Below the pieces are notes generated by a model. That model was not told the DNA's origin. It searched no databases and saw nothing but the letters and a program-made list of their open reading frames with translations. From contig MU858289.1 of assembly GCA_033297075.1 (NCBI GenBank), positions 1 through 50,749 on the forward strand: 50,749 nucleotides of DNA, given 5' to 3'. The translations under genes and the position numbers were made by a program. This document shows, piece after piece, positions 43,188 to 50,749 of the stretch. Each line of letters starts with the position of its first letter. Positions within the stretch are counted from its first letter, which is position 1. Source of the DNA: Rhypophila decipiens. Its lineage: Eukaryota; Ascomycota; Sordariomycetes; Sordariales; Naviculisporaceae.

Positions 43188-44630
43188 ATGTCGAATCGCC
43201 GGTTTGCAAGTTGGAACGACCAGCACAAAGAAGGGTAAGTTTTCACTCCTCTAGGCATCTTGCGGAAAGCCTCTCCGTCCAAAACCCCGCAATCAATATT
43301 AACAGCAATCCAGGTTCATCGCGCGTCCCCCAGCCGATGATGCGCCCGATGGCCCCCCGCCCCCGCCGCCGAGTCACGCACCATCTCAAACCCCAAATCC
43401 ACCGAGCTATTACTGTCCAAGAAGAACACCGTCGGCTCCCTCAGCTACACAATCTCTCAAGACTGCACAAATGGACATTTTGTACGAAGAAAACGGCTCT
43501 GCGCATTCGACGGGCCGGCGTCGTCAAAGAAACATCATGCCCTCGATTCGAGATCGTCGCCTCTCTTTAAGCTTGTCGATTCTTCCGAAGGCGGGAACGA
43601 CAGCTCGGAATGTCGTTCGGTCGAAGAGTCGGACAACGACGGGGGATTGACCATCGACTATCCCCCCGATCCACTCCTCCAGGCGTAGGCTACCACTCCA
43701 CACCTCTTTCGGGCTTACATAGCACGCTGCTGACTCTGTACTAAATTCCTCCAGGGCTCGAGCTACTTCGGCGGCGCATCCGTTCTTTGAGACGTACACC
43801 GAAGTGAACCACAATAGACGCTGGAAGGCTTTGCGCAACTTGAACAGTCCAAAGACAACGAATTCTAGTCAGGCCAATGATGAGAGTTTCAGGCAGAGCT
43901 CATGAGTAGCCAGCCAACTCCTTCGGAGGCCTGTTTGTGGGTGTTACAAATGTGGTGTCGGTGCCACCGCCCGATACCAGATGCCCAACTACAGCAGAAC
44001 ACTATTCGATCCCAGAGGTTTCTGCTCAGGTTAAAAAGAAGCTGTTCGTCGTGCGACAAGGAGCTTTACCGTCCGGCAAAGTCACGAATGTACGAGAAAA
44101 GTCACGACCGTTCCGGGAAATGTCCTGTCACGACTTACTATGGAGTCTATGGTTGGCCGACCGCAAAGGAGATGGAGCGATATCACAGCGAAAATCACCT
44201 GGACAAGCTCGTCATGTACAAGTGTTTATTCGATCCATGCCCTTATATGTCCAAGTGTGAATCAAACTGCAGGCAACACATGGAAAGAGCCCATGGATGG
44301 ACCTGTGTCAGGTCAAAGAAGGAGGTCGAGCAGACGAATGCCCCAAGGTCAGAGAAATTGAAACCGATGCCACTCCCGAATCTTAGCGAACCTGGTGAAC
44401 AAATGTCCGAGTCCGCCCCTAGGGAGGGTCTGCGCTTTGGATCGCCAGTGCTCGCTCAACGTTCATACCCCGGAGGGCTCAAAGTCACGCCAGGACTTGA
44501 AGCATTTGCCAGCAGACGAGGGTCAACAAACCCGACTTCAGGGGTCCTAAATCTTGCCTCCCAACATACGCCGCACCTTGTCACGGCACAAATATTCAGT
44601 ATAGAATCCCAAAATATATGCAAGAACTGA
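43188..44630 (+). pseudogene. C2H2 zinc-finger protein gene, broken or mis-sequenced
   Basis: Exons 43188-43234, 43314-43684 and 43755 onward, with good GT-AG introns (79 and 70 bp). The first part reads MSNRRFASWNDQHKEG, a Pro-rich run, then KKNTVGSLSYTISQDC and RRKRLCAFDGP, the motif shared with the upstream gene. The frame between these needs one added base near 43413, which also restores the phase of exon 2. At 43903-43905 an in-frame TGA stops the reading (189 residues). Downstream in another frame lies a clear zinc-finger segment: CSSCDKELYRPAKSRMYEKS HDRSGKC, then VMYKCLFDPCPYMSKCESNC RQHMERAHGW, as in fungal C2H2 regulators (CPYxSKRESNCKQHMEKAHGW). The shift between lies near 43999-44030. 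So three defects; either decayed or poorly sequenced. Confidence 0.6.
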
Positions 44631-45312
44631 GGGGATTAAGCCCTACTAGCTATAAGCCCTAATTGTATATAGTGTAAGTGCGTAACTAGTTACGTAGCTA
44701 TATAGTAGCTATTGTTACTATCGCTGGTAGCAATGCTATGGCACGGCAAGCCGTAACACAATTCAACATGGCCCACGATAATGGTCCCAGAATCCAGTTA
44801 CAAGAATACCCCCCGATTGATTTACTTCCCGGAGACGAGGTTCCTGGGACAGAGTTCCATAAGACCAAAAAATGTCGAATAGACCAAAGCGACCCTATGC
44901 CTGCCCAATATTCTCCATATGCCCTCAGCCCGGGGAGACAAGCCGACCACCGTAAGACTCTTCTCAGTGGTCAACCTGGCGAGCTTCGCCATATCACCGG
45001 CCTACGCCACCTGTTACAAAACTGGCACGTCCCTGGGAATCTCCGACAGCCAGGGCCCTAAACACTGGGCATTGGATGGGCTGCTTGACTTGAGTAACCC
45101 CATTTGACCCTGAGAAAGAAAATGAAAGGTTAAGGGTTAGAAGATTAGTACAAACATCCCTTACACTAACACAGGCTTGGAGTTAAGACCTGGTCTGACG
45201 CCAGGAGATACTCTAGCGGCATCTGGGATCATAAGCGCAAAGAGAGACAAAACCAAAACACATCTCATCACTCAAAGATGACACTATCAGTCCTCTCTAC
45301 TAAACTTCTTAA
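44631..45312. other. Intergenic region with AT-rich block
   Basis: 44640-44735 is AT-rich and palindromic in character (TAACTAGTTACGTAGCTATA), perhaps an old transposon or RIP-affected remnant. A 107-codon ORF (44738-45061) encodes a polar peptide without a recognised motif. Confidence 0.4.
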
Positions 45313-47891
45313 CTACTCACATCTCGTCCCGCTCGCCTTTGCATACTCGCCAGCGCTGTGCCCGTGCGTGCTTTCGACATATCGCTCGAACTCATTGATC
45401 ACGCCAATCGTCTGTTGTAGGTGGGCATACCCAAGAGGTTTCTTCCGGAAGCGAGCAAGTTGCCTAGCGGAAGTGATGGCGTTACGAATCTGTCTCCCGT
45501 TCAGGTTCTCCTTGGCAAGAGCGTCCGTCTTATCTAAAAGTTCATCGACGTTGATCTTTTCGTCCTCGGCTAAGCCTGAATGAGCCAAACTGATCGAGGA
45601 TTGAGCCTGGGCGTCCTGTTGTTTCTGCAGAATTTTGAAAAAGTTGTCCCATATATGCCAGCGGCCGTCTTCCTCCAGGGGCGGGTAGTGCAGAGCGAGC
45701 TGGACGCGAGATTTGAAGGCCTCGTCAAAGATGCCGACTAATTTTCAAGATGGTGAGATAACTGTCAGATTATACGAGCGTAAATCAACAGCGACTCACC
45801 TCGATTAGATGTCAAGATCAGGATACCCTCGTAGTACTCGAGCACACGCAAAAACACTGACACGAGTGCGTTTCGTTGGAGATCCGTCTTTTCGCGTTCC
45901 TCGAGGAAGACATCACTCTCGTCCAACAAGACGACTATGACACTGGTGTTAGCAGCAAATGCATCGGCTTGAAATGATGTGGGAGACATACCGGCCTTCC
46001 AAATACTGCCAATGTAAAGGACCGACTCCAAGTACCGCTCCACGCTCTCCGCATCAGTCCCGATATCGCCGCATGTAACTCGGTAAAGCGGCCTCTCGGC
46101 CAACTCTGCCACCGACTCGGCCGTCAAAGTCTTTCCTGTCCCGGGTCCGCCATGAAGCAAGATGATCAGCCCCTTTCCCTTTCCTTCAATCACATCCGTC
46201 GACATGTTTGAGTTCATGTGGATCGTCACCATTGCCTCGATCAGCTCCTTCTTTTGGTTGTCAAGGACGAGCTTCTCAAAGGCTCTCTTGTTCCACCTCA
46301 CCGGGTGCATGTGCTTGACCAGCAAGCTCTTCCACTTCTTGTCATGTAACCCAAATCCCAGAATCTTGGAAGGTAGCAGCAACAGAAAGCTCTCTCCCGG
46401 AGGGTTCTCGTCGTTGATTAGTTCATCTGAGATGATGTCCTCCTCACGAGAATCCCCAGCCAGGCCCTGCACATGATGTAGACTGCTTTGCCCCCCTGTC
46501 GCCGTAGATTCCTTCTGATGCAGCTCCAAATAGGTCGCCATGTCGACCATATACCTCGGATTCGAAACTTGAATCTCAAACGACGTGCTCGGCGCGTCAT
46601 ACCCAACGAATAGCCTCTTACGACACTTCCAAAACATCTGCCCCCTCTCCAATAACTCCTTCTTCGACTTGCCCGTCGTCTCAAACCGCAGCGGATAAGC
46701 CCTCAGTGCCTTGATAGGGATCGGTCCCGAATCCTGAACCGGCCAAGGAATCCGTAGAATTGACCTTTCCCGACGAAATCGCCCATCATACCCCCAAGCA
46801 TAACACTGCAACATGAGCGGATCATCTCTCGGTGACGGACACGCCATCGACAAATAACACCTCGGCTCGCCATCGTCATCCGTCGTAACAACGACTTCAT
46901 TCGGCCGGAACATCTTGGCCAAATGCCGCCGACTAACAACTCCGCGTTTCCACTCCTCCTCTGCCGCTGCCCACTCCCTTCCAAACGCATTCTCGACATA
47001 ATCCATCTGCAACAAAACCCGTGACCCATCTAACTGTCCCAACAGCGGTACTGCTCGCTCCCTAATCTTGCCTCTAGCATGCCAAAGCCGCAAATAAGGC
47101 GGCTCCAAACCCCGATGAATATCCTTCAAATCAGGATCACTCGCGCACAACTGTGCCAGCGTCTCCAATCCACGATTCAACCCGCCGCCGCCGCCACCTT
47201 CTTTGGACCAATAGACAGATTCACTTTCTGCCACGGCAAGCGGTCCATCAACATCCAGCACCTGAAAGTAAGCACACATATTTGCTGGAATAGGTGGGTC
47301 CTTGGGTCGACGTAGATGGACGAAGGACTCCCTGACTGTCTTGGAATGATGGTAAGATTGGCAGTTATAATACCGAATTATCACGAGCCCTATATCCTCG
47401 TTTTCGGATTCTTCAAGGAAAGAGTCTAGGTCGCGTGGGATTGGATTGAGACCGCGCAGGAGGGATGCTCCGCTGTCGCCTTTGAACAACCGGGGATTGT
47501 CGAGGTACCTTGTTCCTGCTGGGTGGGAGGCGTGGTTGTCACTGCCAGATTGGAAGCAGTTCACTCGGTGCAGAATGAGGATACGAGACGAGCTCGTGCT
47601 TGCGGGCTGGTGTCGGGTACGCTTCGCTGGTCGCCCGGGCGTTGGAGGGTCATCCGATTCGCTGGGCGACGTTACATCCTTGTCGGGATCCTCGCCAACA
47701 ACGGTGATACCGGTTGGCGGTCGCATCGGCGACGCAAGCTCACGGTATTGGGCCGAGGGCGGACGCTGGCGCTTTCCGCCTACCTCTGGGGGGCTGCTCT
47801 TGAAAGACCCCCGCCCGGTCGCGGCGCCGCGCTGAACAGCCTCATGGTCACTGTTTAGTATGCTAATAATGCGGTTGGATTTGCTGCTCAT
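45313..47891 (-). CDS. AAA+ ATPase with N-terminal DUF7025-like domain
   Basis: Exons 47891-45992, 45934-45800 and 45737-45313; 819 residues, phases consistent. The ATG at 47891 (MSSKSNR) is the first true ATG of the frame. A disordered Pro/Arg-rich N-terminus leads into the roughly 350-residue domain (YLRLWHARGKIRERAVPLLG, VVTTDDDGEPRCYLSMACPS) usual in large fungal AAA proteins. The ATPase has Walker A LLHGGPGTGKTLT (near 580-587), Walker B VVLLDESDVFLEER made by splicing out a 57-bp in-frame intron, sensor 1 ILTSNR, and RVGIFDEAFKSRVQLALHYP with the Arg-finger region, then a C-terminal helical lid (GRQIRNAITSARQLARFR). All catalytic residues are present. Relatives are cytosolic or mitochondrial; the role is unknown. 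Confidence 0.92.
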
Positions 47892-47984
47892 TGTCTGGAA
47901 GTCTGCTTGAAGAGGGCAAGTCAATGCTCGCCGTCCAACATTTGGTTACTTTGGCGGTGAAGTGATGTTTGGGATGAGATGTTC

Positions 47985-48025
47985 AGCTTGAGATAAGCTT
48001 CAGCTTGAGATAAGCTTCAGCTTGG
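47985..48025. repeat. Tandem repeat, 17-bp unit, 2.4 copies
   Basis: AGCTTGAGATAAGCTTC occurs at 47985-48001 and 48002-48018, followed by a partial copy to 48025. It lies in the 636-bp intergenic space (47892-48527) between divergent genes, upstream of the AAA ATPase. The space holds no other recognisable feature. Confidence 0.8.
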
Positions 48026-48527
48026 TCGGGCGCGTGGGTTAGGGTTGACCTTGAGCCCTGTCCTCCAATCGGGCATTTCTTTTCTGGTTGAACATCCTCG
48101 ACGTTAGGCCAGATTAGGCATCGTCACACTGCATGGCGGTGGCTCAGTAAGTGACACCGTTGTTGCCCGACTTCATTTCGATGTCTTGGCAGTCGGTCAG
48201 GATTGACTGGGCAATTCCCTCTGTGTCTTTTATGATAAACGGGGGAAGTCAGACTAATATCACCTTAAATATCAGCAGACTCCGATACTATGAACCCCCC
48301 TACAGTGTTATATGCGCTATATCCGGTGCTTTCAGCCGCCAATGGAAGTCGGCACTCACAAAGTATCGCAGGCTACGGGTCCAACTAACGTCGTTTCCCA
48401 AATTTCTGATATTTATCCGGCATCCTTATTTAACAAGCCCTGCCCCTAAGAAAGACTTGACGAGGTGACAGCGGGAACCTCATCATCCCTAGCAAGGACA
48501 CTCGACACAAATCCAACAACCGCAGCC

Positions 48528-49384
48528 ATGTTGCTGTTGTCAGCTTTGGCTCCCATGCTGTTTCCGGCTCTGGCCCAAGCCGCCGTGATATCGATCAGCT
48601 CTCGACAAGCGACTGCCCCTTCAAGTTACGACTGCGGACAAGTACGTGTCGACTCGCCCAACACCACCTACGGCGGCTACCTAGCTGCCGATCTAGACAC
48701 AGAAAGGAGATACATCGTCACTCGAACCACGAGCCAAAAGAGACTCCTAACCCGATACGAGAACAATACACTGTTTACACTAGTAAGCTCGCATTCCTTC
48801 TACCATTTTCCAGCCCCAACTAACCTTTGTCCCAAACCAACAGAACAGCAACGGCAAGAACCCAACCTTTGGCGCAACCTTTGGATTCTACTGGGATACG
48901 CCCCCAGGAAAGCCGAACTTTGCCCCCTCGGCCCAAAACTACGCCTACTTCAACAGCGTGGCGGCCTCCAAGCTAGGCGCCAAACCCGCTAACATTTCCG
49001 CTTCAATCAACGAGGCCGGGACGAACCCTTCGACTGGCAAGAAGAGAGACCACGAGAGCGAGTCGGCGATTTTCTATCTCCAGGACCCTTCCTCTCCTTC
49101 AGCTTCCGGAGAGCGCGAGTTAACGGCCCAGTGGGTTAACGCTGATGGATGTAGGTCTCCTGATTCACTTGTAACAGCACTGGATTCTGTTATTTGGGAT
49201 GCATCATAGTGATCATACAGCTGAAATGGGTGTAATGACTAATCTCAATGTTGTAGCTTTCGTCCCGGCATACTTTGTCATCAACACAGCGCGGAGGATT
49301 AACATCTCTGGCAACCTGACGAGGTATTTCCAGGAGTGGGAAGGGTCGCCGGCTAGAATCTTTTGCACGGGCAAGTCCGCTTGA
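48528..49384 (+). CDS. Small secreted protein, family not recognised
   Basis: Exons 48528-48782, 48844-49150 and 49257-49384; 229 residues. A signal peptide is clear: MLLLSALAPMLFPALAQAA with a cleavage site near Ala17-19. The mature protein has Tyr/Asn-rich strands (YDCGQVRVDSPNTTYGGYLA, FGFYWDTPPGKPNFAPSAQN), several N-glycosylation sites (NTT, NNT, NIS, NIS, NLT), only two or so cysteines in the mature part (YDCGQ and the C-terminal IFCTGKSA) and no transmembrane segment or GPI-type hydrophobic end. Introns of 61 bp (CTAAC branch) and 106 bp have good donors. I do not recognise the family. It could be a cell-wall or secreted effector-like protein. Confidence 0.75.
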
Positions 49385-49747
49385 GGCGAGAAGGATGGTC
49401 TGTCTGTACCGAGAGGAGTGCCGTTGTGGAAAGGAGGCGTGTGGCTCGAATGTTGCTTGTACATCGCCTCTGGATAGTAGCTAGGCGGCTCATTCATTCC
49501 AGACAATGTGTCACACTTGCATCTGCCAGACCGTGCCTTCATCTGGTATCGCCGGTTCCCCCCACCATGCACCATTGCGCACTGGAAATGAAATGAAACG
49601 CCCAGCCAGCTGATTCCAACGATTGGTCATCATGAGCTCTATAAAACTGCCAGCCAGTCTCGTCCATGTTGCCACACACACTCATCTCCTCGTCTCCAGC
49701 CATTTCTGCCCATGCACCGCCGCGATTCAGCATCCTCATATCTCAAA
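49385..49747. other. Intergenic region
   Basis: 363 bp between two plus-strand genes. No gene. It must contain the kinase promoter. An in-frame ATG at 49712 would add 12 residues to the kinase. Confidence 0.45.
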
Positions 49748-50627
49748 ATGGCATCACCTCAAGATGATGATGACGAGCGCTTCCTGCTGCCCGAGAACGT
49801 CGGCCCCGACACGGAAGACGTCGAGATGTACCGGCCGGGAGGCTTCCACCTTGTGCATCTGGGCGACACCTTGGACGATGGACCAGCACGCTACAAGATC
49901 GTGCACAAACTCGGTTTTGGTGGGTTCTCCACCGTCTGGCTTGCGCGAGACGAACACGTTTTCCAAAGCAAATGGGTGGCCCTGAAAATCTCTACTGCCA
50001 ATCAGTGGAGGATGATTCGCGACAAGCAGGATGCCATCTCCACCATGTATGGCAGTGGCGCACTAGGGAATATCACCGGGTACCGTCGAATGTTCACCTT
50101 CGAAGGACCAAACGGCGTCCATCTCTGCGTTGTTCTGCCCGTTCTCGGCCCATCTGCGTCTGACTTATCCCGAGGCTTGGATTGTCGACTCAGACCCTGG
50201 CTCGCCCGCAAGGTTGGCTATGAAGTTGCCAAAGCACTTGCTAAACTCCATTCCCACGACCTGTGCCATGGAGGTACGTTACATCAGGTCTAGCTCGCGT
50301 CCCTTGGCCAAAGCTGCTAACCAAAAGATTCGAGCAGACGTCACCACGGGCAATATCCTCTTCGGCCTGTCAGACTTCGACCGTCTCGAAGAAAGCGACA
50401 TCTACGACTTGTTCGGCCCTCCCGCGACGGGCAAGCTCGAGACCGAGTCTGGTGAGTCCACCGGCCCAGAAGCACCGCGATATATCGTCAAGGCGCTCGA
50501 TTTCCTGTCCTCGACGTCAAATATCCTCACCCACGAAAATATCAAGCTCATCGACTTTGACCAATGCTTCCCTGCTTCTTCGCCACCGAACACAATTGAT
50601 GCAGGAAAAGAGAAGCTCGTTGATTGA
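49748..50627 (+). CDS. SRPK-like protein kinase lacking the C-lobe (truncated)
   Basis: Exons 49748-50273 and 50338-50627 (64-bp intron, GCTAAC branch) encode 271 residues. The N-lobe is complete: glycine loop KLGFGGFSTVWLA near 55-67, WVALKIS with the ATP-binding Lys, and an acidic start. The catalytic loop is HGDVTTGNIL, with HGD in place of HRD, and the metal-binding loop is IDFDQCF in place of DFG, as seen in SRPK-type fungal kinases. After this the protein stops within 20 residues (SPPNTIDAGKEKLVD): no APE motif, substrate-binding helices or C-lobe is visible in the remaining 122 bp. Small truncated kinases of this type are common near NLR and HET genes. More exons beyond the window cannot be excluded. 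Confidence 0.78.
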
Positions 50628-50749
50628 GTCTATTTTACTGTATCGTGTGGTGGTTGGTGGTTGTTAGTTCTAGGATCGAGAGAGCTAGCCGAATCAAGCC
50701 ATTTGACTGGATCCGGCTGATCTTATCGATAACAATGCCACCAAAGCTA

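Noticed and set aside
47892..47924. 11-residue upstream extension of the AAA ATPase
   Set aside because: It begins at a TTG, not an ATG, so the ATG at 47891 is taken as the start.
1..50749. CRISPR arrays, operons, riboswitches and prokaryotic promoters
   Set aside because: Fungal nuclear DNA; no regular spacer-repeat arrays or bacterial-type signals were seen.

Overview
The window is nuclear DNA from a filamentous ascomycete (Pezizomycotina, probably Sordariomycetes). Genes are broken by short GT-AG introns of about 45-105 bp with CTAAC-like branch sites. The gene families are typical of these moulds: HET-domain proteins, a fungal-rhodopsin (PTH11/SAT4-like) receptor, a necrosis-inducing NLP, fungal STAND N-terminal and DUF7708 proteins, and C2H2 proteins with degenerate fingers. 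No prokaryotic signals, CRISPR array, rRNA or intact transposon were seen.

Layout. 1-3349: repeat-bearing edge, then a HET-domain gene (minus). 3883-3954: tRNA-Glu. 5783-7157: seven-helix rhodopsin-family receptor (plus). 8505-11456: tandem pair of C2H2-type genes, the first decayed and the second carrying two in-frame TAA codons unless an extra intron is used; a third, heavily decayed copy lies at 16311-16888. Between them sit a secreted NLP (11736-12641, minus), a 177-bp MITE-like inverted-repeat element (13671-13847) and a hypothetical gene (14749-15579, minus). 17177-17264: intron-containing tRNA-Lys. 17629-20091: two adjacent minus-strand membrane-protein genes. 21251-24734: eight-exon PLP-dependent decarboxylase (plus). 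25290-28554: very large 2OG-Fe(II) oxygenase-like protein lacking metal ligands (minus). 29046-30761: second HET gene (minus). 31187-31975: Nudix hydrolase. 33006-34628: flavin amine oxidase. 34904-37234: STAND-N/ankyrin protein (minus). 37988-38515: GNAT acetyltransferase. 38866-40825: DUF7708 protein (minus). 41327-44630: a Myb/SANT-like gene and a broken C2H2 gene sharing an N-terminal motif. 45313-47891: AAA+ ATPase (minus). 48528-49384: small secreted protein. 49748-50627: C-lobe-less protein kinase.

The genes do not form one pathway. The concentration of HET, STAND-type, ankyrin, DUF7708 and truncated kinase genes, together with decayed tandem copies, looks like an accessory region holding self/non-self recognition (heterokaryon incompatibility or NLR-like) genes. 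This is inferred from family membership.

A technical point affects interpretation. Several otherwise well-conserved genes need exactly one base added or removed to keep frame. Most of these positions lie in or next to short single-base runs. In the genes where exon arithmetic could be done, the correction makes the total coding length a multiple of three. This fits consensus sequencing errors better than independent gene death, but pseudogenisation cannot be excluded from sequence alone.
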